Shown here: piece after piece, positions 35,325 to 49,007 of the stretch
Position numbering within the stretch: position 1 is the stretch's first letter
Layout of the letters: each line of letters starts with the position of its first letter
From: Luidia sarsii
Taxonomy: Eukaryota; Echinodermata; Asteroidea; Paxillosida; Luidiidae
Direction of reading: 5' to 3'
Length of the DNA: 64,000 bases
Assembly (NCBI GenBank): GCA_949987565.1
Contig: OX465111.1
Location: 15,138,549 to 15,202,548 of the forward strand
The notes under the pieces: generated by a model
The model's database searches: none
Seen by the model: only the letters and a program-made list of their open reading frames with translations
Told to the model about the DNA's origin: nothing
Position numbers and translations under genes: made by a program

Positions 35325-36752
35325 CAGTTTTCGACCCAAAATAAGTTTTCCCAGATTTCTCTGCAAATGACTCCTCAGGCATCTGAGAGCCCTCTGACAT
35401 TGATCGGACTTTCGGTAGACCAGTTGAAGTCATTTTTGGCCCCCTAAAAGAAAATAGATTTTTGGCCCAATTTCTGACGTGTTCGACAGGTCCGCTCCTG
35501 TCAGAATTTTTGGTTTTCGACCCAAAATAAGTTTTACCAGATTTCTCTGAAAATGACTCCTCAGGCATCTGAGAGCCCTCTGACATTGATCGGACTTTCG
35601 GTAGACCAGTTGAAGTCATTTTTGGCCCCCTAAAAGAAAATAGATTTTTGGCCCAATTTCTGACGTGTTCGACAGGTCCGCTCCTGTCAGAATTTTTGGT
35701 TTTCGACCCAAAATAAGTTTTACCAGATTTCTCTGAAAATGACTCCTCAGGCATCTGAGAGCCCTCTGACATTGATCGGACTTTCGGTAGACCAGTTGAA
35801 GTCATTTTTGGCCCCCTAAAAGAAAATAGATTTTTGGCCCAATTTCTGACGTGTTCGACAGGTCCGCTCCTGTCAGAATTTTTGGTTTTCGACCCAAAAT
35901 AAGTTTTCCCAGATTTCTCTGAAAATGACTCCTCAGGCATCTGAGAGCCCTCTGACATGGATCGGACTTTCGGTAGACCAGCTGAAGTCATTTTTGGCCC
36001 CCTAAAAAAAAATAGATTTTTGGCCCAATTTCTGACGTGTTCGACAGGTCCGCTCCTGTCAGAATTTTCAGTTTTCGACCCAAAATAAGTTTTCCCAGAT
36101 TTCTCTGCAAATGACTCCTCAGGCATCTGAGAGCCCTCTGACATTGATCGGACTTTCGGTAGACCAGTTGAAGTCATTTTTGGCCCCCTAAAAAAGAAAT
36201 AGATTTTTGGCCCAATTTCTGACGTGTTCGACAGGTCCGCTCCTGTCAGAATTTTCGGTTTTCGACCCAAAATAAGTTTTCCCAGATTTCTCTGAAAATG
36301 ACTCCTCAGGCATCTGAGAGCCCTCTGACATTGATCGGACTTTCGGTAGATCAGTTGAAGTCATTTTTGGCCCCCTAAAAGAAAATAGATTTTTGGCCCA
36401 ATTTCTGACGTGTTCGACAGGTCCGCTCCTGTCAGAATTTTTGGTTTCCGACCCAAAATAAGTTTTCCCAGATTTCTCTGAAAATGACTCCTCAGGCATC
36501 TGAGAGCCCTCTGACATGAATCGGACTTTCGTTAGACCAGTTGAAGTCATTTTTGGCCCCCTAAAAGAAAATAGATTTTTGGCCCAATTTCTGACGTGTT
36601 CGACAGGTCCGCTCCTGTCAGAATTTTCGGTTTTCGACCCAAAATAAGTTTTCCCAGATTTCTCTGAAAATGACTCCTCAGGCATCTGAGAGCCCTCTGA
36701 CATGGATCGGACTTTCGGTAGACCAGCTGAAGTCATTTTTGGCCCCCTAAAA
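35265..36752 (+). repeat. 1.49-kb block, copy 2
   Basis: Partner of 32100-33587; ends where this copy has CTAAAAGAAAATAG and the source has an uninterrupted A tract. Confidence 0.77.
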
Positions 36753-37039
36753 GAAAATAGATTTTTGGCCCAATTTCTGACGTGTTCGACAGGTCCGCTC
36801 CTGTCAGAATTTTTGGTTTTCGACCCAAAATAAGTTTTACCAGATTTCTCTGAAAATGACTCCTCAGACATCTGAGAGCCCTCTGACATTGATCGGACTT
36901 TCGGTAGACCAGTTGAAGTCATTTTTGGCCCCCTAAAAGAAAATAGATTTTTGGCCCAATTTCTGACGTGTTCGACAGGTCCGCTCCTGTCAGAATTTTC
37001 AGTTTTCGACCCAAAATAAGTTTTCCCAGATTTCTCTGA

Positions 37040-38380
37040 AAATGACTCCTCAGGCATCTGAGAGCCCTCTGACATTGATCGGACTTTCGGTAGACCAGTT
37101 GAAGTCATTTTTGGCCCCCTAAAAAAGAAATAGATTTTTGGCCCAATTTCTGACGTGTTCGACAGGTCCGCTCCTGTCAGAATTTTCGGTTTTCGACCCA
37201 AAATAAGTTTTCCCAGATTTCTCTGAAAATGACTCCTCAGGCATCTGAGAGCCCTCTGACATTGATCGGACTTTCGGTAGATCAGTTGAAGTCATTTTTG
37301 GCCCCCTAAAAGAAAATAGATTTTTGGCCCAATTTCTGACGTGTTCGACAGGTCCGCTCCTGTCAGAATTTTTGGTTTCCGACCCAAAATAAGTTTTCCC
37401 AGATTTCTCTGAAAATGACTCCTCAGGCATCTGAGAGCCCTCTGACATGAATCGGACTTTCGTTAGACCAGTTGAAGTCATTTTTGGCCCCCTAAAAGAA
37501 AATAGATTTTTGGCCCAATTTCTGACGTGTTCGACAGGTCCGCTCCTGTCAGAATTTTCGGTTTTCGACCCAAAATAAGTTTTCCCAGATTTCTCTGAAA
37601 ATGACTCCTCAGGCATCTGAGAGCCCTCTGACATGGATCGGACTTTCGGTAGACCAGCTGAAGTCATTTTTGGCCCCCTAAAAAAAAATAGATTTTTGGC
37701 CCAATTTCTGACGTGTTCGACAGGTCCGCTCCTGTCAGAATTTTCAGTTTTCGACCCAAAATAAGTTTTCCCAGATTTCTCTGCAAATGACTCCTCAGGC
37801 ATCTGAGAGCCCTCTGACATTGATCGGACTTTTTGTAGACCAGTTGAAGTCATTTTTGGCCCCCTAAAAAAAAATAGATTTTTGGCCCAATTTCTGACGT
37901 GTTCGACAGGTCCGCTCCTGTCAGAATTTTCGGTTTTCGACCCAAAATAAGTTTTACCAGATTTCTCTGAAAATGACTCCTCAGGCATCTGAGAGCCCTC
38001 TGACATGGATCGGACTTTCGGTAGACCAGTTGAAGTCATTTTTGGCCCCCTAGAAAAAATTAGATTTTTGGCCCAATTTCTGACGTGTTCGACAGGTCCG
38101 CTCCTGTCAGAATTTTTGGTTTTCGACCCAAAATAAGTTTTCCCAGATTTCTCTGAAAATGATTCCTCAGGCATCTGAGAGCCCTCTGACATGAATCGGA
38201 CTTTCGTTAGACCAGTTGAAGTCATTTTTGGCCCCCTAAAAAAGAAATAGATTTTTGGCCCAATTTCTGACGTGTTCGACAGGTCCGCTCCTGTCAGAAT
38301 TTTCGGTTTTCGACCCAAAATAAGTTTTCCCAGATTTCTCTGAAAATGACTCCTCAGGCATCTGAGAGCCCTCTGACATG
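37040..38380 (+). repeat. 1.34-kb block, copy 2
   Basis: Partner of 32944-34284. Part of it (37765 on) also opens the 2,047-bp tandem duplication, so the same segment exists three times with nested edges. Confidence 0.78.
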
Positions 38381-39811
38381 GATCGGACTTTCGGTAGACC
38401 AGCTGAAGTCATTTTTGGCCCCCTAAAAGAAAATAGATTTTTGGCCCAATTTCTGACGTGTTCGACAGGTCCGCTCCTGTCAGAATTTTTGGTTTTCGAC
38501 CCAAAATAAGTTTTACCAGATTTCTCTGAAAATGACTCCTCAGACATCTGAGAGCCCTCTGACATTGATCGGACTTTCGGTAGACCAGTTGAAGTCATTT
38601 TTGGCCCCCTAAAAGAAAATAGATTTTTGGCCCAATTTCTGACGTGTTCGACAGGTCCGCTCCTGTCAGAATTTTCGGTTTTCGACCCAAAATAAGTTTT
38701 CCCAGATTTCTCTGAAAATGACTCCTCAGGCATCTGAGAGCCCTCTGACATGAATCGGACTTTCGTTAGACCAGTTAAAGTCATTTTTGGCCCCCTAAAA
38801 AAAAATAGATTTTTGGCCCAATTTCTGACGTGTTCGACAGGTCCGCTCCTGTCAGAATTTTCAGTTTTCGACCCAAAATAAGTTTTCCCAGATTTCTCTG
38901 CAAATGACTCCTCAGGCATCTGAGAGCCCTCTGACATTGATCGGACTTTCGGTAGACCAGTTGAAGTCATTTTTGGCCCCCTAAAAGAAAATAGATTTTT
39001 GGCCCAATTTCTGACGTGTTCGACAGGTCCGCTCCTGTCAGAATTTTCAGTTTTCGACCCAAAATAAGTTTTACCAGATTTCTCTGCAAATGACTCCTCA
39101 GGCATCTGAGAGCCCTCTGACATTGATCGGACTTTCGGTAGACCAGTTGAAGTCATTTTTGGCCCCCTAAAAGAAAATAGATTTTTGGCCCAATTTCTGA
39201 CGTGTTCGACAGGTCCGCTCCTGTCAGAATTTTCGGTTTTCGACCCAAAATAAGTTTTCCCAGATTTCTCTGAAAATGACTCCTCAGGCATCTGAGAGCC
39301 CTCTGACATGGATCGGACTTTCGGTAGACCAGCTGAAGTCATTTTTGGCCCCCTAAAAAAAAATAGATTTTTGGCCCAATTTCTGACGTGTTCGACAGGT
39401 CCGCTCCTGTCAGAATTTTCAGTTTTCGACCCAAAATAAGTTTTCCCAGATTTCTCTGCAAATGACTCCTCAGGCATCTGAGAGCCCTCTGACATTGATC
39501 GGACTTTCGGTAGACCAGTTGAAGTCATTTTTGGCCCCCTAAAAGAAAATAGATTTTTGGCCCAATTTCTGACGTGTTCGACAGGTCCGCTCCTGTCAGA
39601 ATTTTTGGTTTTCGACCCAAAATAAGTTTTACCAGATTTCTCTGAAAATGACTCCTCAGGCATCTGAGAGCCCTCTGACATTGATCGGACTTTCGGTAGA
39701 CCAGTTGAAGTCATTTTTGGCCCCCTAAAAGAAAATAGATTTTTGGCCCAATTTCTGACGTGTTCGACAGGTCCGCTCCTGTCAGAATTTTCGGTTTTCG
39801 ACCCAAAATAT
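37765..39811 (+). repeat. 2,047-bp (11-monomer) tandem unit, copy 1
   Basis: Matches the abutting copy 39812-41914 (55 bp beyond one period). Shared marks are CTAGAAAAAATTAG, GATTCCTCAGG, CCAGCTGAAG followed by CAGACATCTG, and GTTAAAGTC (near 38775 and 40822). The left edge is the AAAATAAG/AAAATATG difference at 37764/39811. Confidence 0.83.
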
Positions 39812-41914
39812 GTTTTCCCAGATTTCTCTGCAAATGACTCCTCAGGCATCTGAGAGCCCTCTGACATTGATCGGACTTTCGGTAGACCAGTTGAAGTCAT
39901 TTTTGGCCCCCTAAAAAAAAATAGATTTTTGGCCCAATTTCTGACGTGTTCGACAGGTCCGCTCCTGTCAGAATTTTCGGTTTTCGACCCAAAATAAGTT
40001 TTACCAGATTTCTCTGAAAATGACTCCTCAGGCATCTGAGAGCCCTCTGACATGGATCGGACTTTCGGTAGACCAGTTGAAGTCATTTTTGGCCCCCTAG
40101 AAAAAATTAGATTTTTGGCCCAATTTCTGACGTGTTCGACAGGTCCGCTCCTGTCAGAATTTTTGGTTTTCGACCCAAAATAAGTTTTCCCAGATTTCTC
40201 TGAAAATGATTCCTCAGGCATCTGAGAGCCCTCTGACATGAATCGGACTTTCGTTAGACCAGTTGAAGTCATTTTTGGCCCCCTAAAAAAGAAATAGATT
40301 TTTGGCCCAATTTCTGACGTGTTCGACAGGTCCGCTCCTGTCAGAATTTTCGGTTTTCGACCCAAAATAAGTTTTCCCAGATTTCTCTGAAAATGACTCC
40401 TCAGGCATCTGAGAGCCCTCTGACATGGATCGGACTTTCGGTAGACCAGCTGAAGTCATTTTTGGCCCCCTAAAAGAAAATAGATTTTTGGCCCAATTTC
40501 TGACGTGTTCGACAGGTCCGCTCCTGTCAGAATTTTTGGTTTTCGACCCAAAATAAGTTTTACCAGATTTCTCTGAAAATGACTCCTCAGACATCTGAGA
40601 GCCCTCTGACATTGATCGGACTTTCGGTAGACCAGTTGAAGTCATTTTTGGCCCCCTAAAAGAAAATAGATTTTTGGCCCAATTTCTGACGTGTTCGACA
40701 GGTCCGCTCCTGTCAGAATTTTCGGTTTTCGACCCAAAATAAGTTTTCCCAGATTTCTCTGAAAATGACTCCTCAGGCATCTGAGAGCCCTCTGACATGA
40801 ATCGGACTTTCGTTAGACCAGTTAAAGTCATTTTTGGCCCCCTAAAAAAAAATAGATTTTTGGCCCAATTTCTGACGTGTTCGACAGGTCCGCTCCTGTC
40901 AGAATTTTCAGTTTTCGACCCAAAATAAGTTTTCCCAGATTTCTCTGCAAATGACTCCTCAGGCATCTGAGAGCCCTCTGACATTGATCGGACTTTCGGT
41001 AGACCAGTTGAAGTCATTTTTGGCCCCCTAAAAGAAAATAGATTTTTGGCCCAATTTCTGACGTGTTCGACAGGTCCGCTCCTGTCAGAATTTTCAGTTT
41101 TCGACCCAAAATAAGTTTTCCCAGATTTCTCTGCAAATGACTCCTCAGGCATCTGAGAGCCCTCTGACATTGATCGGACTTTCGGTAGACCAGTTGAAGT
41201 CATTTTTGGCCCCCTAAAAGAAAATAGATTTTTGGCCCAATTTCTGACGTGTTCGACAGGTCCGCTCCTGTCAGAATTTTCGGTTTTCGACCCAAAATAA
41301 GTTTTCCCAGATTTCTCTGAAAATGACTCCTCAGGCATCTGAGAGCCCTCTGACATGGATCGGACTTTCGGTAGACCAGCTGAAGTCATTTTTGGCCCCC
41401 TAAAAAAAAATAGATTTTTGGCCCAATTTCTGACGTGTTCGACAGGTCCGCTCCTGTCAGAATTTTCAGTTTTCGACCCAAAATAAGTTTTCCCAGATTT
41501 CTCTGCAAATGACTCCTCAGGCATCTGAGAGCCCTCTGACATTGATCGGACTTTCGGTAGACCAGTTGAAGTCATTTTTGGCCCCCTAAAAGAAAATAGA
41601 TTTTTGGCCCAATTTCTGACGTGTTCGACAGGTCCGCTCCTGTCAGAATTTTTGGTTTTCGACCCAAAATAAGTTTTACCAGATTTCTCTGAAAATGACT
41701 CCTCAGGCATCTGAGAGCCCTCTGACATTGATCGGACTTTCGGTAGACCAGTTGAAGTCATTTTTGGCCCCCTAAAAGAAAATAGATTTTTGGCCCAATT
41801 TCTGACGTGTTCGACAGGTCCGCTCCTGTCAGAATTTTCGGTTTTCGACCCAAAATATGTTTTCCCAGATTTCTCTGAAAATGACTCCTCAGGCATCTGA
41901 GAGCCCTCTGACAT
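39812..41914 (+). repeat. 2,047-bp tandem unit, copy 2
   Basis: Partner of the preceding unit. It ends after AAAATATG at about 41858 with one difference (TCTGCAAATG versus TCTGAAAATG at 39831/41878), then GACATT versus GACATG. Confidence 0.83.
40428..41280 (+). repeat. 0.85-kb block with a distant copy at 62756-63608 (offset 22,328 bp)
   Basis: Both copies run CCAGCTGAAG with CAGACATCTG, a GACATTGAT monomer, a GTTAAAGTC monomer with an uninterrupted A tract and TCTGCAAATG, then GACATTGAT with TCTGCAAATG. The offset is about 120 monomers, so this is dispersed homology within the array, not a local tandem copy. Confidence 0.68.
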
Positions 41915-43700
41915 GGATCGGACTTTCGGTAGACCAGTTGAAGTCATTTTTGGCCCCCTAAAAAAAATTAGATTTTTGGCCCAATTTCTGACGTGTTCGA
42001 CAGGTCCGCTCCTGTCAGAATTTTTGGTTTTCGACCCAAAATAAGTTTTACCAGATTTCTCTGAAAATGACTCCTCAGGCATCTGAGAGCCCTCTGACAT
42101 TGATCGGACTTTCGGTAGACCAGTTGAAGTCATTTTTGGCCCCCTAAAAGAAAATAGATTTTTGGCCCAATTTCTGACGTGTTCGACAGGTCCGCTCCTG
42201 TCAGAATTTTCGGTTTTCGACCCAAAATAAGTTTTCCCAGATTTCTCTGAAAATGATTCCTCAGGCATCTGAGAGCCCTCTGACATGAATCGGACTTTCG
42301 TTAGACCAGTTGAAGTCATTTTTGGCCCCCTAAAAAAGAAATAGATTTTTGGCCCAATTTCTGACGTGTTCGACAGGTCCGCTCCTGTCAGAATTTTTGG
42401 TTTTCGACCCAAAATAAGTTTTACCAGATTTCTCTGAAAATGACTCCTCAGGCATCTGAGAGCCCTCTGACATGGATCGGACTTTCGGTAGACCAGCTGA
42501 AGTCATTTTTGGCCCCCTAAAAGAAAATAGATTTTTGGCCCAATTTCTGACGTGTTCGACAGGTCCGCTCCTGTCAGAATTTTTGGTTTTCGACCCAAAA
42601 TAAGTTTTACCAGATTTCTCTGAAAATGACTCCTCAGACATCTGAGAGCCCTCTGACATTGATCGGACTTTCGGTAGACCAGTTGAAGTCATTTTTGGCC
42701 CCCTAAAAGAAAATAGATTTTTGGCCCAATTTCTGACGTGTTCGACAGGTCCGCTCCTGTCAGAATTTTTGGTTTTCGACCCAAAATAAGTTTTCCCAGA
42801 TTTCTCTGAAAATGACTCCTCAGGCATCTGAGAGCCCTCTGACATGAATCGGACTTTCGTTAGACCAGTTGAAGTCTATTTGGCCCCCTAAAAAAGAAAT
42901 AGATTTTTGGCCCAATTTCTGACGTGTTCGACAGGTCCGCTCCTGTCAGAATTTTTGGTTTTCGACCCAAAATAAGTTTTACCAGATTTCTCTGAAAATG
43001 ACTCCTCAGGCATCTGAGAGCCCTCTGACATTGATCGGACTTTCGGTAGACCAGTTGAAGTCATTTTTGGCCCCCTAAAAGAAAATAGATTTTTGGCCCA
43101 ATTTCTGACGTGTTCGACAGGTCCGCTCCTGTCAGAATTTTCGGTTTTCGACCCAAAATAAGTTTTACCAGATTTCTCTGAAAATGACTCCTCAGGCATC
43201 TGAGAGCCCTCTGACATGAATCGGACTTTCGTTAGACCAGTTGAAGTCATTTTTGGCCCCCTAAAAAAAAATAGATTTTTGGCACAATTTCTGACGTGTT
43301 CGACAGGTCCGCTCCTGTCAGAATTTTCGGTTTTCGACCCAAAATAAGTTTTACCAGATTTCTCTGAAAATGACTCCTCAGGCATCTGAGAGCCCTCTGA
43401 CATGAATCGGACTTTCGTTAGACCAGTTGAAGTCATTTTTGGCCCCCTAAAAAAAAATAGATTTTTGGCACAATTTCTGACGTGTTCGACAGGTCCGCTC
43501 CTGTCAGAATTTTTGGTTTTCGACCCAAAATAAGTTTTACCAGATTTCTCTGAAAATGACTCCTCAGGCATCTGAGAGCCCTCTGACATTGATCGGACTT
43601 TCGGTAGACCAGTTGAAGTCATTTTTGGCCCCCTAAAAGAAAATAGATTTTTGGCCCAATTTCTGACGTGTTCGACAGGTCCGCTCCTGTCAGAATTTTT
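41282..43700 (+). repeat. 2,419-bp (13-monomer) tandem unit, copy 1
   Basis: Clean homology 41282-44125 to 43701-46544. Shared marks include AAAATATG (41858, 44277), GATTCCTCAGG, CCAGCTGAAG followed by CAGACATCTG, and the 1-bp-short GAAGTCTATTTGG (42871, 45290). Confidence 0.83.
42871..42884 (+). repeat. 1-bp-short monomer mark GAAGTCTATTTGGC, first of four
   Basis: Ordinary monomers read GAAGTCATTTTTGGC. The short form occurs at 42871, 45290, 47336 and 53104, with spacings of 2,419, 2,046 and 5,768 bp, which equal the three successive duplication periods in this region. One mutation thus dates all three events. Confidence 0.9.
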
Positions 43701-46544
43701 GGTTTTCGACCCAAAATAAGTTTTCCCAGATTTCTCTGAAAATGACTCCTCAGGCATCTGAGAGCCCTCTGACATGGATCGGACTTTCGGTAGACCAGCT
43801 GAAGTCATTTTTGGCCCCCTAAAAAAAAATAGATTTTTGGCCCAATTTCTGACGTGTTCGACAGGTCCGCTCCTGTCAGAATTTTCAGTTTTCGACCCAA
43901 AATAAGTTTTCCCAGATTTCTCTGCAAATGACTCCTCAGGCATCTGAGAGCCCTCTGACATTGATCGGACTTTCGGTAGACCAGTTGAAGTCATTTTTGG
44001 CCCCCTAAAAGAAAATAGATTTTTGGCCCAATTTCTGACGTGTTCGACAGGTCCGCTCCTGTCAGAATTTTTGGTTTTCGACCCAAAATAAGTTTTACCA
44101 GATTTCTCTGAAAATGACTCCTCAGGCATCTGAGAGCCCTCTGACATTGATCGGACTTTCGGTAGACCAGTTGAAGTCATTTTTGGCCCCCTAAAAGAAA
44201 ATAGATTTTTGGCCCAATTTCTGACGTGTTCGACAGGTCCGCTCCTGTCAGAATTTTCGGTTTTCGACCCAAAATATGTTTTCCCAGATTTCTCTGAAAA
44301 TGACTCCTCAGGCATCTGAGAGCCCTCTGACATGGATCGGACTTTCGGTAGACCAGTTGAAGTCATTTTTGGCCCCCTAAAAAAAATTAGATTTTTGGCC
44401 CAATTTCTGACGTGTTCGACAGGTCCGCTCCTGTCAGAATTTTTGGTTTTCGACCCAAAATAAGTTTTACCAGATTTCTCTGAAAATGACTCCTCAGGCA
44501 TCTGAGAGCCCTCTGACATTGATCGGACTTTCGGTAGACCAGTTGAAGTCATTTTTGGCCCCCTAAAAGAAAATAGATTTTTGGCCCAATTTCTGACGTG
44601 TTCGACAGGTCCGCTCCTGTCAGAATTTTCGGTTTTCGACCCAAAATAAGTTTTCCCAGATTTCTCTGAAAATGATTCCTCAGGCATCTGAGAGCCCTCT
44701 GACATGAATCGGACTTTCGTTAGACCAGTTGAAGTCATTTTTGGCCCCCTAAAAAAGAAATAGATTTTTGGCCCAATTTCTGACGTGTTCGACAGGTCCG
44801 CTCCTGTCAGAATTTTTGGTTTTCGACCCAAAATAAGTTTTACCAGATTTCTCTGAAAATGACTCCTCAGGCATCTGAGAGCCCTCTGACATGGATCGGA
44901 CTTTCGGTAGACCAGCTGAAGTCATTTTTGGCCCCCTAAAAGAAAATAGATTTTTGGCCCAATTTCTGACGTGTTCGACAGGTCCGCTCCTGTCAGAATT
45001 TTTGGTTTTCGACCCAAAATAAGTTTTACCAGATTTCTCTGAAAATGACTCCTCAGACATCTGAGAGCCCTCTGACATTGATCGGACTTTCGGTAGACCA
45101 GTTGAAGTCATTTTTGGCCCCCTAAAAGAAAATAGATTTTTGGCCCAATTTCTGACGTGTTCGACAGGTCCGCTCCTGTCAGAATTTTTGGTTTTCGACC
45201 CAAAATAAGTTTTCCCAGATTTCTCTGAAAATGACTCCTCAGGCATCTGAGAGCCCTCTGACATGAATCGGACTTTCGTTAGACCAGTTGAAGTCTATTT
45301 GGCCCCCTAAAAAAGAAATAGATTTTTGGCCCAATTTCTGACGTGTTCGACAGGTCCGCTCCTGTCAGAATTTTTGGTTTTCGACCCAAAATAAGTTTTA
45401 CCAGATTTCTCTGAAAATGACTCCTCAGGCATCTGAGAGCCCTCTGACATTGATCGGACTTTCGGTAGACCAGTTGAAGTCATTTTTGGCCCCCTAAAAG
45501 AAAATAGATTTTTGGCCCAATTTCTGACGTGTTCGACAGGTCCGCTCCTGTCAGAATTTTCGGTTTTCGACCCAAAATAAGTTTTACCAGATTTCTCTGA
45601 AAATGACTCCTCAGGCATCTGAGAGCCCTCTGACATGAATCGGACTTTCGTTAGACCAGTTGAAGTCATTTTTGGCCCCCTAAAAAAAAATAGATTTTTG
45701 GCACAATTTCTGACGTGTTCGACAGGTCCGCTCCTGTCAGAATTTTCGGTTTTCGACCCAAAATAAGTTTTACCAGATTTCTCTGAAAATGACTCCTCAG
45801 GCATCTGAGAGCCCTCTGACATGAATCGGACTTTCGTTAGACCAGTTGAAGTCATTTTTGGCCCCCTAAAAAAAAATAGATTTTTGGCACAATTTCTGAC
45901 GTGTTCGACAGGTCCGCTCCTGTCAGAATTTTTGGTTTTCGACCCAAAATAAGTTTTACCAGATTTCTCTGAAAATGACTCCTCAGGCATCTGAGAGCCC
46001 TCTGACATTGATCGGACTTTCGGTAGACCAGTTGAAGTCATTTTTGGCCCCCTAAAAGAAAATAGATTTTTGGCCCAATTTCTGACGTGTTCGACAGGTC
46101 CGCTCCTGTCAGAATTTTTGGTTTTCGACCCAAAATAAGTTTTCCCAGATTTCTCTGAAAATGACTCCTCAGGCATCTGAGAGCCCTCTGACATGGATCG
46201 GACTTTCGGTAGACCAGCTGAAGTCATTTTTGGCCCCCTAAAAAAAAATAGATTTTTGGCCCAATTTCTGACGTGTTCGACAGGTCCGCTCCTGTCAGAA
46301 TTTTCAGTTTTCGACCCAAAATAAGTTTTCCCAGATTTCTCTGCAAATGACTCCTCAGGCATCTGAGAGCCCTCTGACATTGATCGGACTTTCGGTAGAC
46401 CAGTTGAAGTCATTTTTGGCCCCCTAAAAGAAAATAGATTTTTGGCCCAATTTCTGACGTGTTCGACAGGTCCGCTCCTGTCAGAATTTTTGGTTTTCGA
46501 CCCAAAATAAGTTTTACCAGATTTCTCTGAAAATGACTCCTCAG
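43701..46544 (+). repeat. 2,419-bp tandem unit, copy 2 with further homology
   Basis: Partner of the preceding unit; the match ends where this copy has CAGACATCTG at 46545 and the other has CAGGCATCTG. Confidence 0.83.
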
Positions 46545-46863
46545 ACATCTGAGAGCCCTCTGACATTGATCGGACTTTCGGTAGACCAGTTGAAGTCATT
46601 TTTGGCCCCCTAAAAGAAAAAAGATTTTTGGCCCAATTTCTGACGTGTTCGACAGGTCCGCTCCTGTCAGAATTTTTGGTTTCCGACCCAAAATAAGTTT
46701 TCCCAGATTTCTCTGAAAATGACTCCTCAGGCATCTGAGAGCCCTCTGACATGAATCGAACTTTCGTTAGACCAGTTGAAGTCATTTTTGGCCCCCTAAA
46801 AAAAAATAGATTTTTGGCCCAATTTCTGACGTGTTCGACAGGTCCGCTCCTGTCAGAATTTTC
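44818..46863 (+). repeat. 2,046-bp (11-monomer) tandem unit, copy 1
   Basis: Matches 46864-49007. Shared rare marks are GAAGTCTATTTGG, CTAAAAGAAAAAAG (near 46617 and 48663) and AATCGAACTTTCG (near 46755 and 48801). It overlaps copy 2 of the 2,419-bp unit and therefore postdates it or shares an edge with it. Confidence 0.82.
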
Positions 46864-49007
46864 GGTTTTCGACCCAAAATAAGTTTTACCAGATTTCTCT
46901 GAAAATGACTCCTCAGGCATCTGAGAGCCCTCTGACATGGATCGGACTTTCGGTAGACCAGCTGAAGTCATTTTTGGCCCCCTAAAAGAAAATAGATTTT
47001 TGGCCCAATTTCTGACGTGTTCGACAGGTCCGCTCCTGTCAGAATTTTTGGTTTTCGACCCAAAATAAGTTTTACCAGATTTCTCTGAAAATGACTCCTC
47101 AGACATCTGAGAGCCCTCTGACATTGATCGGACTTTCGGTAGACCAGTTGAAGTCATTTTTGGCCCCCTAAAAGAAAATAGATTTTTGGCCCAATTTCTG
47201 ACGTGTTCGACAGGTCCGCTCCTGTCAGAATTTTTGGTTTTCGACCCAAAATAAGTTTTCCCAGATTTCTCTGAAAATGACTCCTCAGGCATCTGAGAGC
47301 CCTCTGACATGAATCGGACTTTCGTTAGACCAGTTGAAGTCTATTTGGCCCCCTAAAAAAGAAATAGATTTTTGGCCCAATTTCTGACGTGTTCGACAGG
47401 TCCGCTCCTGTCAGAATTTTTGGTTTTCGACCCAAAATAAGTTTTACCAGATTTCTCTGAAAATGACTCCTCAGGCATCTGAGAGCCCTCTGACATTGAT
47501 CGGACTTTCGGTAGACCAGTTGAAGTCATTTTTGGCCCCCTAAAAGAAAATAGATTTTTGGCCCAATTTCTGACGTGTTCGACAGGTCCGCTCCTGTCAG
47601 AATTTTCGGTTTTCGACCCAAAATAAGTTTTACCAGATTTCTCTGAAAATGACTCCTCAGGCATCTGAGAGCCCTCTGACATGAATCGGACTTTCGTTAG
47701 ACCAGTTGAAGTCATTTTTGGCCCCCTAAAAAAAAATAGATTTTTGGCACAATTTCTGACGTGTTCGACAGGTCCGCTCCTGTCAGAATTTTCGGTTTTC
47801 GACCCAAAATAAGTTTTACCAGATTTCTCTGAAAATGACTCCTCAGGCATCTGAGAGCCCTCTGACATGAATCGGACTTTCGTTAGACCAGTTGAAGTCA
47901 TTTTTGGCCCCCTAAAAAAAAATAGATTTTTGGCACAATTTCTGACGTGTTCGACAGGTCCGCTCCTGTCAGAATTTTTGGTTTTCGACCCAAAATAAGT
48001 TTTACCAGATTTCTCTGAAAATGACTCCTCAGGCATCTGAGAGCCCTCTGACATTGATCGGACTTTCGGTAGACCAGTTGAAGTCATTTTTGGCCCCCTA
48101 AAAGAAAATAGATTTTTGGCCCAATTTCTGACGTGTTCGACAGGTCCGCTCCTGTCAGAATTTTTGGTTTTCGACCCAAAATAAGTTTTCCCAGATTTCT
48201 CTGAAAATGACTCCTCAGGCATCTGAGAGCCCTCTGACATGGATCGGACTTTCGGTAGACCAGCTGAAGTCATTTTTGGCCCCCTAAAAAAAAATAGATT
48301 TTTGGCCCAATTTCTGACGTGTTCGACAGGTCCGCTCCTGTCAGAATTTTCAGTTTTCGACCCAAAATAAGTTTTCCCAGATTTCTCTGCAAATGACTCC
48401 TCAGGCATCTGAGAGCCCTCTGACATTGATCGGACTTTCGGTAGACCAGTTGAAGTCATTTTTGGCCCCCTAAAAGAAAATAGATTTTTGGCCCAATTTC
48501 TGACGTGTTCGACAGGTCCGCTCCTGTCAGAATTTTTGGTTTTCGACCCAAAATAAGTTTTACCAGATTTCTCTGAAAATGACTCCTCAGACATCTGAGA
48601 GCCCTCTGACATTGATCGGACTTTCGGTAGACCAGTTGAAGTCATTTTTGGCCCCCTAAAAGAAAAAAGATTTTTGGCCCAATTTCTGACGTGTTCGACA
48701 GGTCCGCTCCTGTCAGAATTTTTGGTTTCCGACCCAAAATAAGTTTTCCCAGATTTCTCTGAAAATGACTCCTCAGGCATCTGAGAGCCCTCTGACATGA
48801 ATCGAACTTTCGTTAGACCAGTTGAAGTCATTTTTGGCCCCCTAAAAAAAAATAGATTTTTGGCCCAATTTCTGACGTGTTCGACAGGTCCGCTCCTGTC
48901 AGAATTTTCGGTTTTCGACCCAAAATAAGTTTTACCAGATTTCTCTGAAAATGACTCCTCAGGCATCTGAGAGCCCTCTGACATGGATCGGACTTTCGGT
49001 AGACCAG
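46864..49007 (+). repeat. 2,046-bp tandem unit, copy 2
   Basis: Partner of the preceding unit; ends at the CCAGCTGAAG/CCAGTTGAAG difference (46962 versus 49008). It lies wholly inside copy 1 of the 5,768-bp unit. Confidence 0.82.
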
